Shown: positions 1 to 11,600 of the stretch, piece by piece | Numbering within the stretch: the stretch's first letter is position 1 | How the letters are laid out: every line of letters starts with the position of its first letter | NCBI GenBank assembly: GCA_949130485.1 | Contig: OX422189.1 | Span: 5,567,720-5,631,719 of the forward strand | Direction of reading: 5' to 3' | Source: Agelas oroides | Lineage: Eukaryota; Porifera; Demospongiae; Agelasida; Agelasidae | Length of the DNA stretch: 64,000 nt | Notes under the pieces: model-generated | Databases searched by the model: none | Told to the model about the DNA's origin: nothing | The model's input: only the letters and a program-made list of their open reading frames with translations | Made by a program: the position numbers and the translations under genes

Positions 1-270
1 CCAGTAGAGCTAAGTAGAGTAATGGTAGAGTACGTGTAGTATAGCCAAGTAGAGAGATGATAGGGGGCACTAGTGTCATGTAGAGCCAAGGATATCCATG
101 GTAGAGAGTAGTAGACTCTAGTAGAGTTAGGTAGAGAAATGGTAGAGTGTAGTAGAGCCAGGAACAACCATGGTAGAGTCAAGTAGAGCCACGTAGAGCC
201 ATAGAAGTGTTTAGCAGAAGCCAGTAGAGTTAGGTAGAGCAATGGTAAGGTGTAGTAGAGTCCAGTAGAG

Positions 271-1773
271 CTAAGTGGAGCAATGGTAGAGTGTAGTAGA
301 GCCAAGTAGAGACATGGTAGAGTGTAGTAGAGTCATGTAGAGCCAATTAGAGCAATGGTAGAGTGTAGTAGAGTCAAGTAGAGCTACGTAGAGCAATGGT
401 AGAGTGTAGTATAGCGAAGTAGAGCCATGGTAGAGTGTTGTAGAGCCATGTAGAGCCAAGTAGAGCAATGGTAGAGTGTAGTCGAGTCAAGTAGAGCTAA
501 GTAGAGCAAAGGTAGAGTGTAGTAGAGCCAAGTAGACCAATGGTAGAGTGTAGTAGAGTCAAGTAGAGCTACGTAGAGCAATGGTAGAGTGTAGTAGAGC
601 CTCAAGTAGAGACATGGTAGAGTGTAGTAGAGTCATGTAGAGCCAAGTAGAGCAATGGTAGAGTGTAGTAGAGTCAAGTAGAGCTACGTAGAGCAATGGT
701 AGTTGTAGTAGAGCGAAGTAGAGCCATGGTAGAGTGTTGTAGAGTCAAGTAGAGCCAACTAGAGCCATGGTAGGGTGTAGTAGAGCCAAGTAGAGCAATT
801 GTAGAGTGTAGTAGAGTCCAGTAGAGCTAAGTAGAGGAATGGTAGAGTGTAGTAGAGCCCAGTAGAGCCATGGTATATAGAGTGTAGTAGAGTCACCTAG
901 AGCCAAGTAGAGCAGTGATAAAGTGTAGTAGAGTGAAGTAGAGCTAAGTAGAGCACAGGTAGAGTGTAGTAGAGCCAAGTAGAGCAATAGTGGAGTGTAG
1001 TAGAGTCAAGTAGAGCCTACTAGAGCCATGGTAGGGTGTAGTAGAGCCAAGTAGAGTCATGGTAGAGTGTAGTACAGTCAAGAAGAGCCAGGTAGAGCCA
1101 TGGTAGAGTGTACTAGAGTCAAGTAGAGACATGGTAGGGCCACTAGTGTCATGTAGAGACAAGTAGAGCAATGGAAGAGAGTAGTAGAGTCCAGTAGAGC
1201 TAAGTAGAGTAATGGTAGAGTGTAGTAGAACCAGGAAGAGTCATGGTAGAGTACAGTAGAGTCAAGTACAGCCACATAGAGACATAGAAGTGTTTAGTAG
1301 AATCCATCAAATGCAGGTAGAGCAATGGTAAGGTGTAGTAGAGTCCAGTACAGCTAAGTAGAGAAATGGTAGAATGTAGTAGAGCCAAGTAGAGACATGG
1401 TAGAGTGTAGTAGAGACTTGTAGAGCTACATAGAGCCATGGTAGAGTGTAGTAGAGACAAGTAGAGCCATGGTAGAGAGTACTAGAGCCAAGTAGAACAA
1501 TGATAGAGTGTAGTAGAGTGAAGAAGAGCTAAGTAGAGCAAAGGTAGAGTGTAGTACAACCAAGTAGAGCCATGGTGGAGTGTAGTAAAGTCAAGTAGAG
1601 CCAACTAAAGCCATGGTAGAGTGTAGTAGAGCCAAGTAGAGCCATGGTAGAGTGTAGTAGAGTGCAGTAGAGCCAAGTAGAGCCACGTAGAGACATAGAA
1701 GTGTTTAGTAGAATCCATCAAAGTCAGGTAGAGGAATGGTAAGGTGTAGTAGAGTCCAGTAGAGCAAAGTAGA
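271..1773. repeat. Higher-order block A, copy 1 (1503 bp)
   Basis: Block limits are set by recurrence of the same local sequence at 271, 1774, 4015, 7108, 8623, 10126, 12367, 13882, 15385, 17626, 19141 and 20656, so the phase is arbitrary. This copy recurs at 8623 and 13882. Most of its content also recurs inside block B, 1494 bp downstream, so A and B share an ancestor. Confidence 0.85.
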
Positions 1774-4014
1774 TCAACGGTAGAGTGTAGTAGAACCAAG
1801 TAGAGACATGGTAGAATGTAGTAGAGTCATGTAGAGCCAATTAGAGCAATGGTAGAGTGTAGTAGAGTGAAGTAGAGCTACGTTGAGCAATGGTAGAGTG
1901 TAGTATAGCGAAGTAGAGCCATGGTAGAGTGTTGTAGAGCCATGTAGAGCCAAGTAGAGCAATGGTAGAGTGTAGTCGAGTCAAGTAGAGCTAAGTAGAG
2001 CAAAGGTAGAGTGTAGTAGAGCCAAGTAGACCAATGGTAGAGTGTAGTAGAGTCAAGTAGAGCTACGTAGAGCAATGGTAGAGTGTAGTAGAGCCTCAAG
2101 TAGAGACATGGTAGAGTGTAGTAGAGTCATGTAGAGCCAAGTAGAGCAATGGTAGAGTGTAGTAGAGTCAAGTAGAGCTACGTAGAGCAATGGTAGTTGT
2201 AGTAGAGCGAAGTAGAGCCATGGTAGAGTGTTGTAGAGTCAAGTAGAGCCAACTAGAGCCATGGTAGGGTGTAGTAGAGCCAAGTAGAGCAATTGTAGAG
2301 TGTAGTAGAGTCCAGTAGAGCTAAGTAGAGGAATGGTAGAGTGTAGTAGAGCCCAGTAGAGCCATGGTATATAGAGTGTAGTAGAGTCACCTAGAGCCAA
2401 GTAGAGCACTGATAAAGTGTAGTAGAGTGAAGTAGAGCTAAGTAGAGCACAGGTAGAGTGTAGTAGAGCCAAGTAGAGCAATAGTGGAGTGTAGTAGAGT
2501 CAAGTAGAGCCTACTAGAGCCATGGTAGGGTGTAGTAGAGCCAAGTAGAGTCATGGTAGAGTGTAGTACAGTCAAGAAGAGCCAGGTAGAGCCATGGTAG
2601 AGTGTACTAGAGTCAAGTAGAGACATGGTAGGGCCACTAGTGTCATGTAGAGACAAGTAGAGCAATGGAAGAGAGTAGTAGAGTCCAGTAGAGCTAAGTA
2701 GAGTAATGGTAGAGTGTAGTAGAACCAGGAAGAGTCATGGTAGAGTACAGTAGAGTCAAGTACAGCCACATAGAGACATAGAAGTGTTTAGTAGAATCCA
2801 TCAAATGCAGGTAGAGCAATGGTAAGGTGTAGTAGAGTCCAGTACAGCTAAGTAGAGAAATGGTAGAATGTAGTAGAGCCAAGTAGAGACATGGTAGAGT
2901 GTAGTAGACACTTGTAGAGCTACATAGAGCCATGGTAGAGTGTAGTAGAGACAAGTAGAGCCATGGTAGAGAGTACTAGAGCCAAGTAGAACAATGATAG
3001 AGTGTAGTAGAGTGAAGAAGAGCTAAGTAGAGCAAAGGTAGAGTGTAGTACAACCAAGTAGAGCCATGGTGGAGTGTAGTAAAGTCAAGTAGAGCCAACT
3101 AAAGCCATGGTAGAGTGTAGTAGAGCCAAGTAGAGCCATGGTAGAGTGTAGTAGAGTGCAGTAGAGCCAAGTAGAGCCACGTAGAGACATAGAAGTGTTT
3201 AGTAGAATCCATCAAAGGCAGGTAGAGGAATGGTAAGGTGTAGTAGAGTCCAGTAGAGCAAAGTAGATCAACGGTAGAGTGTAGTAGAGCCAAGTAGAGA
3301 CATGGTAGAGGGTAGTAGAGACTTGTAGAGCCAAGTAGAGCAATGGAAGGGTGTAGTAGAGACAAGTAGAGCCATGGTAGAGAGTAGTAGAGCCTTGTAG
3401 AGGGACGTAGAGGAATGGTAGAGTGTAGTCGAGTCAAGTAGAGCTAAGTAGAGCAATGGTAGAGTGTAGTAGAGCCAAGTACAGGCATGGCGGAGTGCAG
3501 TACTGTCAAGTAGAGCCAAGTGGAGCCATGGTAGAGTGTAGTAGAGTCAAGTATAGCCACATAGAGCCATGGTAGAGTGTAGTAGAAACCAGTAGAGCTA
3601 AGAAGAGCAATGGTAGAGTGTAGTATAGAGCCAAGTAGAGCCAAGGTAGAGTGCAGTAGAATCAAGTACAACCAAGTAGATCCATGGTAGAGCATAGTAG
3701 AGCCGACTAGGTTCAAGTAGAGCCATGGTAGACAGTAGGAGAGTCCAGTAGAGCTAAGTAGAGTAATGGTAGAGTACGTGTAGTATAGCCAAGTAGAGAG
3801 ATGATAGGGGGCACTAGTGTCATGTAGAGCCAAGGATATCCATGGTAGAGAGTAGTAGACTCTAGTAGAGTTAGGTAGAGAAATGGTAGAGTGTAGTAGA
3901 GCCAGGAACAACCATGGTAGAGTCAAGTAGAGTCACGTAGAGCCATAGAAGTGTTTAGCAGAAGCCAGTAGAGTTAGGTAGAGCAATGGTAAGGTGTAGT
4001 AGAGTCCAGTAGAG
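1774..4014. repeat. Higher-order block B, copy 1 (2241 bp)
   Basis: The block begins as a near copy of block A and then carries about 750 bp of extra subunits. It recurs at 10126-12366 and 15385-17625 with the same length. It contains copies of the motif AGAAGTGTTTAG, near 2778 and 3190 and at 3947. Confidence 0.85.
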
Positions 4015-5529
4015 CTAAGTGGAGCAATGGTAGAGTGTAGTAGAGCCAAGTAGAGACATGGTAGAGTGTAGTAGAGTCATGTAGAGCCAATTAGAGCAAT
4101 GGTAGAGTGTAGTAGAGTCAAGTAGAGCTACGTAGAGCAATGGTAGAGTGTAGTATAGCGAAGTAGAGCCATGGTAGAGTGTTGTAGAGCCATGTAGAGC
4201 CAAGTAGAGCAATGGTAGAGTGTAGTCGAGTCAAGTAGAGCTAAGTAGAGCAAAGGTAGAGTGTAGTAGAGCCAAGTAGACCAATGGTAGAGTGTAGTAG
4301 AGTCAAGTAGAGCTACGTAGAGGAATGGTAGAGTGTAGTAGAGTCAAGTAGAGCTAAGTAGAGGAATGGTAGAGTGTAGTAGAGCCAGGTAGAGGCATGA
4401 CGGAATGCAGTACAGTCAAGTAGAGCCAAGTGGAGCCATGGTAGAGTGTAGTAGAGTCAAGTAGATCCACATAGAGCCATGGTAGAGTGTAGTAGAGTCC
4501 ATGTAGAGCTAAGTAGAGTACTTGTAGAGTGAAGTAGAGCCAAGTAGACCCATGATAGAGGGTACTAGAGTCATGTAGAGGCAAGGAGCAAAGGTAGAGT
4601 GCAGCAGAGTCCAATAGAGGTAAGTAGAGTAATGGTAGAGTGTAGTAGAACCAGGAAGAGGCATGGTAGAGTGCAGTAGAGTGAAGTAGAGCCACGTAGA
4701 GACATAGAAGTGTTTAGTAGAATCCATCAAAGGCAGGTAGAGGAATGGTAAGGTGTAGTAGAGTCCAGTAGAGCAAAGTAGATCAACGGTTGTGTGTAGT
4801 AGAGCCAAGTAGAGACATGGTAGAGGGTAGTAGAGACTTGTAGAGCTAAGTAGAGCAATGGAAGGGTGTAGTAGAGACAAGTAGAGACATGGTAGAGAGT
4901 AGTAGAGCCATGTAGAAGCACGTAGAGGAATGGTAGAGTGTGGTAGAGTCAAGTAGAGCTAAGTAGAGCAATGGTAGAGTGTAGTAGAGCCAAGTACAGG
5001 CATGGCGGAGTGCAGTACTGTCAAGTAGAGCCAAGTGGAGCCATGGTAGAGTGTAGTAGAGTCAAGTATAGCCACATAGAGCCATGGTAGAGTGTAGTAG
5101 AAACCAGTAGAGCTAAGAAGAGCAATGGTAGAGTGTAGTATAGAGCCAAGTAGAGCCAAGGTAGAGTGCAGTAGAATCAAGTACAACCAAGTAGATCCAT
5201 GCTAGAGCATAGTAGAGCCGACTAGGTTCAAGTAGAGCCATGGTAGACAGTAGGAGAGTCCAGTAGAGCTAAGTAGAGTAATGGTAGAGTACGTGTAGTA
5301 TAGCCAAGTAGAGAGATGATAGGGGGCACTAGTGTCATGTAGAGCCAAGGATATCCATGGTAGAGAGTAGTAGACTCTAGTAGAGTTAGGTAGAGAAATG
5401 GTAGAGTGTAGTAGAGCCAGGAACAACCATGGTAGAGTCAAGTAGAGCCACGTAGAGCCATAGAAGTGTTTAGCAGAAGCCAGTAGAGTTAGGTAGAGCA
5501 ATGGTAAGGTGTAGTAGAGTCCAGTAGAG
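4015..5529. repeat. Higher-order block C, copy 1 (1515 bp)
   Basis: It recurs with the same length at 7108, 12367, 17626 and 19141. Identity with the copy 8352 bp downstream ends at about 5547, where a different block follows here. Confidence 0.85.
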
Positions 5530-7107
5530 CTAAGTGGAGCAATGGTAGGGTGTAGTAGAGCCAAGTAGAGCCATGGTAGAGTGTAGTAGAGTGAAGTAGA
5601 GCCACGTAGAGCCATGGTAGAGTGTAGTAGAGTCCTGCAGAGCTAAGTAGAGTAATGGTAGAGTGTAGTAGAGTCCAGTAGAGGTAAGTAGAGTAATGGT
5701 AGAGTGTAGTAGAACCAGGAAGAGTCATGGTAGAGTACAGTAGAGTCAAGTATAGCCACGTAGAGACATAGAAGTGTTTAGTAGAATCCATCAAAGGCAG
5801 GTAGAGCAATGGTAAGGTGTAGTAGAGTCCAGTACAGCTAAGTAGAGAAATGGTAGAGTGTAGTAGAGCCAAGTATAGAGATGGTAGAGTGTAGTAGAGT
5901 CTTGTAGAGCCAAGTAGAGCAATGGTAGAGTGTAGTAGAGCCAAGTAGAGCCATGTAGAGGCACATACAGGAATGGTAGAGTGTAGTAGAGTCAAGAAGA
6001 GCTAAGTAGAGCAACGATAGAGTGTAGTAGAGCCAGGTAGAACCATAGTAGAGTGTAGTAGAGTCAAGTACAACCAAGTAGAGCCATGGTAGAGTGTAGT
6101 AAGAGTCCAGTAGAGGTAAGTAGATTAATGGTAGAGTATAGTAGAACCAGGAAGAGCCATGGTAGAGTGCAGTAGAGTCATGTAGAGCCACGTAGAGCCA
6201 TAGAAGTGTTTAGTAGAATCTAGTAGAGCTAGGTAGAGCAATGGTAAGGTGTAGTAGAGTCTAGTAGAGCCAAGTAGAGCAATGGTAGAGTGTAGTAGAG
6301 CCAAGGAGAGCTATGGTAGAGATTAGTTGAGCCATGTAGACACAAGTAGAGTCATGGTAGAGTGCAGTAGAATTATGTAGAGCGAAGCAGAGCCATATAG
6401 TAGGGAGTAGTGGAGTCCAGTAGAGCTAAGTAGAGCAATGGTAGAGTGTAGTATATAGCCAACTAGAGACATGGTAGGGGGCACTAGTGTCATGTAGAGA
6501 CAAGTAGAGCCATGTTAGAGAGTAGTAGAGCCATGTAGAGGCAAGTAGAGATATGGTAGAGTGTAGTAGAGTCAAGTAGAGCTAAGTAGAGCAATTGTAG
6601 AGTGTAGTAGAGCCAAGTTGAGCTAAGTACAGCAATGGTAGAGTGTAGTAGAGCCAAGTAGAACAATGATAGAGTGTAGTAGAATGAAGAAGAGCTAAGT
6701 AGAGCAAAGGTAGAGTCAAGTAGAGCCAAGTAGAGCCATGGTGGAGTGTAGTAGAGTCAAGTAGAGCCAACTAGAGCCATGGTAGGGTGTAGTAGAGCCA
6801 AGTAGAGCCATGGTAGAGTGTAGTATATAGCCAACTAGAGACATGGTAGAGTGTAGTAGAGTGAAGTAGAGCCAATTAGAGCCATGGTAGAGTGTAGTAG
6901 AGTCCAGCAGAGCTAAGTAGAGTAATGGTAGAGTGTAGTAGAGTCCAGTAGAGCTAAGTAGAGTAATGGTAGAGTGTAGTAGAACCAGGTAGAGTCATGG
7001 TAGAGTACAGTAGAGTCAAGTACAGCAACGTAGAGACATAGAAGTGTTTAGTAGAAGCCAGTAGAGTTAGGTAGAGCAATGGTAAGGTGTAGTAGAGTCC
7101 AGTAGAG
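5530..7107. repeat. Divergent block D interrupting the A-B-C order (1578 bp)
   Basis: This block occupies the place where an A block would be expected. It is made of the same decamers, but its subunit order matches the older right-hand part of the array (around 36170-37500, 40996-42200 and 42325-42640) and not the surrounding A, B or C copies. Confidence 0.75.
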
Positions 7108-8622
7108 CTAAGTGGAGCAATGGTAGAGTGTAGTAGAGCCAAGTAGAGACATGGTAGAGTGTAGTAGAGTCATGTAGAGCCAATTAGAGCAATGGTAGAG
7201 TGTAGTAGAGTCACGTAGAGCTACGTAGAGCAATGGTAGAGTGTAGTATAGCGAAGTAGAGCCATGGTAGAGTGTTGTAGAGCCATGTAGAGCCAAGTAG
7301 AGCAATGGTAGAGTGTAGTTGAGTCAAGTAGAGCTAAGTAGAGCAAAGGTAGAGTGTAGTAGAGCCAAGTAGACCAATGGTAGAGTGTAGTAGAGTCAAG
7401 TAGAGCTACGTAGAGGAATGGTAGAGTGTAGTAGAGTCAAGTAGAGCTAAGTAGAGGAATGGTAGAGTGTAGTAGAGCTAGGTAGAGGCATGACGGAATG
7501 CAGTACAGTCAAGTAGAGCCAAGTGGAGCCATGGTAGAGTGTAGTAGAGTCAAGTAGATCCACATAGAGCCATGGTAGAGTGTAGTAGAGTCCATGTAGA
7601 GCTAAGTAGAGTACTTGTAGAGTGAAGTAGAGCCAAGTAGACCCATGATAGAGGGTACTAGAGTCATGTAGAGGCAAGGAGCAAAGGTAGAGTGCAGCAG
7701 AGTCCAGTAGAGCTAAGTAGAGTAATGGTAGAGTGTAGTAGAACCAGGAAGAGGCATGGTAGAGTGCAGTAGAGTGAAGTAGAGCCACGTAGAGACATAG
7801 AAGTGTTTAGTAGAATCCATCAAAGGCAGGTAGAGGAATGGTAAGGTGTAGTAGAGTCCAGTAGAGCAAAGTAGATCAACGGTTGAGTGTAGTAGAGACA
7901 AGTAGAGACATGCTAGAGGGTAGTAGAGACTTGTAGAGCCAAGTAGAGCAATGGAAGGGTGTAGTAGAGACAAGTAGAGACATGGTAGAGAGTAGTAGAG
8001 CCATGTAGAAGCACGTAGAGGAATGGTAGAGTGTAGTAGAGTCAAGTAGAGCTAAGTAGAGCAATGGTAGAGTGTAGTAGAGCCAAGTACAGGCATGGCG
8101 GAGTGCAGTACTGTCAAGTAGAGCCAAGTGGAGTCATGGTAGAGTGTAGTAGAGTCAAGTATAGCCACATAGAGCCATGGTAGAGTGTAGTAGAAACCAG
8201 TAGAGCTAAGAAGAGCAATGGTAGAGTGTAGTATAGAGCCAAGTAGAGCCAAGGTAGAGTGCAGTAGAATCAAGTACAACCAAGTAGATCCATGCTAGAG
8301 CATAGTAGAGCCGACTAGGTTCAAGTAGAGCCATGGTAGACAGTAGGAGAGTCCAGTAGAGCTAAGTAGAGTAATGGTAGAGTACGTGTAGTATAGCCAA
8401 GTAGAGAGATGATAGGGGGCACTAGTGTCATGTAGAGCCAAGGATATCCATGGTAGAGAGTAGTAGACTCTAGTAGAGTTAGGTAGAGAAATGGTAGAGT
8501 GTAGTAGAGCCAGGAACAACCATGGTAGAGTCAAGTAGAGCCACGTAGAGCCATAGAAGTGTTTAGCAGAAGCCAGTAGAGTTAGGTAGAGCAATGGTAA
8601 GGTGTAGTAGAGTCCAGTAGAG
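7108..8622. repeat. Higher-order block C, copy 2 (1515 bp)
   Basis: Same length and subunit order as the C blocks at 4015, 12367 and 17626, with scattered substitutions. With D1 it explains the 8352-bp spacing between the first and second sets of blocks: 5259 + 1578 + 1515. Confidence 0.8.
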
Positions 8623-11600
8623 CTAAGTGGAGCAATGGTAGAGTGTAGTAGAGCCAAGTAGAGACATGGTAGAGTGTAGTAGAGTCATGTAGAGCCAATT
8701 AGAGCAATGGTAGAGTGTAGTAGAGTCAAGTAGAGCTACGTTGAGCAATGGTAGAGTGTAGTATAGCGAAGTAGAGCCATGGTAGAGTGTTGTAGAGCCA
8801 TGTAGAGCCAAGTAGAGCAATGGTAGAGTGTAGTCGAGTCAAGTAGAGCTAAGTAGAGCAAAGGTAGAGTGTAGTAGAGCCAAGTAGACCAATGGTAGAG
8901 TGTAGTAGAGTCAAGTAGAGCTACGTAGAGCAATGGTAGAGTGTAGTAGAGCCTCAAGTAGAGACATGGTAGAGTGTAGTAGAGTCATGTAGAGCCAAGT
9001 AGAGCAATGGTAGAGTGTAGTAGAGTCAAGTAGAGCTACGTAGAGCAATGGTAGTTGTAGTAGAGCGAAGTAGAGCCATGGTAGAATGTTGTAGAGTCAA
9101 GTAGAGCCAACTAGAGCCATGGTAGGGTGTAGTAGAGCCAAGTAGAGCAATTGTAGAGTGTAGTAGAGTCCAGTAGAGCTAAGTAGAGGAATGGGAGAGT
9201 GTAGTAGAGCCCAGTAGAGCCATGGTATATAGAGTGTAGTAGAGTCACCTAGAGCCAAGTAGAGCACTGATAAAGTGTAGTAGAGTGAAGTAGAGCTAAG
9301 TAGAGCACAGGTAGAGTGTAGTAGAGCCAAGTAGAGCAATAGTGGAGTGTAGTAGAGTCAAGTAGAGCCTACTAGAGCCATGGTAGGGTGTAGTAGAGCC
9401 AAGTAGAGTCATGGTAGAGTGTAGTACAGTCAAGAAGAGCCAGGTAGAGCCATGGTAGAGTGTACTAGAGTCAAGTAGAGACATGGTAGGGCCACTAGTG
9501 TCATGTAGAGACAAGTAGAGCAATGGAAGAGAGTAGTAGAGTCCAGTAGAGCTAAGTAGAGTAATGGTAGAGTGTAGTAGAACCAGGAAGAGTCATGGTA
9601 GAGTACAGTAGAGTCAAGTACAGCCACATAGAGACATAGAAGTGTTTAGTAGAATCCATCAAATGCAGGTAGAGCAATGGTAAGGTGTAGTAGAGTCCAG
9701 TACAGCTAAGTAGAGAAATGGTAGAATGTAGTAGAGCCAAGTAGAGACATGGTAGAGTGTAGTAGAGACTTGTAGAGCTACATAGAGCCATGGTAGAGTG
9801 TAGTAGAGACAAGTAGAGCCATGGTAGAGAGTACTAGAGCCAAGTAGAACAATGATAGAGTGTAGTAGAGTGAAGAAGAGCTAAGTAGAGCAAAGGTAGA
9901 GTGTAGTACAACCAAGTAGAGCCATGGTGGAGTGTAGTAAAGTCAAGTAGAGCCAACTAAAGCCATGGTAGAGTGTAGTAGAGCCAAGTAGAGCCATGGT
10001 AGAGTGTAGTAGAGTGCAGTAGAGCCAAGTAGAGCCACGTAGAGACATAGAAGTGTTTAGTAGAATCCATCAAAGTCAGGTAGAGGAATGGTAAGGTGTA
10101 GTAGAGTCCAGTAGAGCAAAGTAGATCAACGGTAGAGTGTAGTAGAGCCAAGTAGAGACATGGTAGAGTGTAGTAGAGTCATGTAGAGCCAATTAGAGCA
10201 ATGGTAGAGTGTAGTAGAGTGAAGTAGAGCTACGTTGAGCAATGGTAGAGTGTAGTATAGCGAAGTAGAGCCATGGTAGAGTGTTGTAGAGCCATGTAGA
10301 GCCAAGTAGAGCAATGGTAGAGTGTAGTCGAGTCAAGTAGAGCTAAGTAGAGCAAAGGTAGAGTGTAGTAGAGCCAAGTAGACCAATGGTAGAGTGTAGT
10401 AGAGTCAAGTAGAGCTACGTAGAGCAATGGTAGAGTGTAGTAGAGCCTCAAGTAGAGACATGGTAGAGTGTAGTAGAGTCATGTAGAGCCAAGTAGAGCA
10501 ATGGTAGAGTGTAGTAGAGTCAAGTAGAGCTACGTAGAGCAATGGTAGTTGTAGTAGAGCGAAGTAGAGCCATGGTAGAGTGTTGTAGAGTCAAGTAGAG
10601 CCAACTAGAGCCATGGCAGGGTGTAGTAGAGCCAAGTAGAGCAATTGTAGAGTGTAGTAGAGTCCAGTAGAGCTAAGTAGAGGAATGGTAGAGTGTAGTA
10701 GAGCCCAGTAGAGCCATGGTATATAGAGTGTAGTAGAGTCACCTAGAGCCAAGTAGAGCACTGATAAAGTGTAGTAGAGTGAAGTAGAGCTAAGTAGAGC
10801 ACAGGTAGAGTGTAGTAGAGCCAAGTAGAGCAATAGTGGAGTGTAGTAGAGTCAAGTAGAGCCTACTAGAGCCATGGTAGGGTGTAGTAGAGCCAAGTAG
10901 AGTCATGGTAGAGTGTAGTACAGTCAAGAAGAGCCAGGTAGAGCCATGGTAGAGTGTACTAGAGTCAAGTAGAGACATGGTAGGGCCACTAGTGTCATGT
11001 AGAGACAAGTAGAGCAATGGAAGAGAGTAGTAGAGTCCAGTAGAGCTAAGTAGAGTAATGGTAGAGTGTAGTAGAACCAGGAAGAGTCATGGTAGAGTAC
11101 AGTAGAGTCAAGTACAGCCACATAGAGACATAGAAGTGTTTAGTAGAATCCATCAAATGCAGGTAGAGCAATGGTAAGGTGTAGTAGAGTCCAGTACAGC
11201 TAAGTAGAGAAATGGTAGAATGTAGTAGAGCCAAGTAGAGACATGGTAGAGTGTAGTAGAGACTTGTAGAGCTACTTAGAGCCATGGTAGAGTGTAGTAG
11301 AGACAAGTAGAGCCATGGTAGAGAGTACTAGAGCCAAGTAGAACAATGATAGAGTGTAGTAGAGTGAAGAAGAGCTAAGTAGAGCAAAGGTAGAGTGTAG
11401 TACAACCAAGTAGAGCCATGGTGGAGTGTAGTAAAGTCAAGTAGAGCCAACTAAAGCCATGGTAGAGTGTAGTAGAGCCAAGTAGAGCCATGGTAGAGTG
11501 TATTAGAGTGCAGTAGAGCCAAGTAGAGCCACGTAGAGACATAGAAGTGTTTAGTAGAATCCATCAAAGGCAGGTAGAGGAATGGTAAGGTGTAGTAGAG

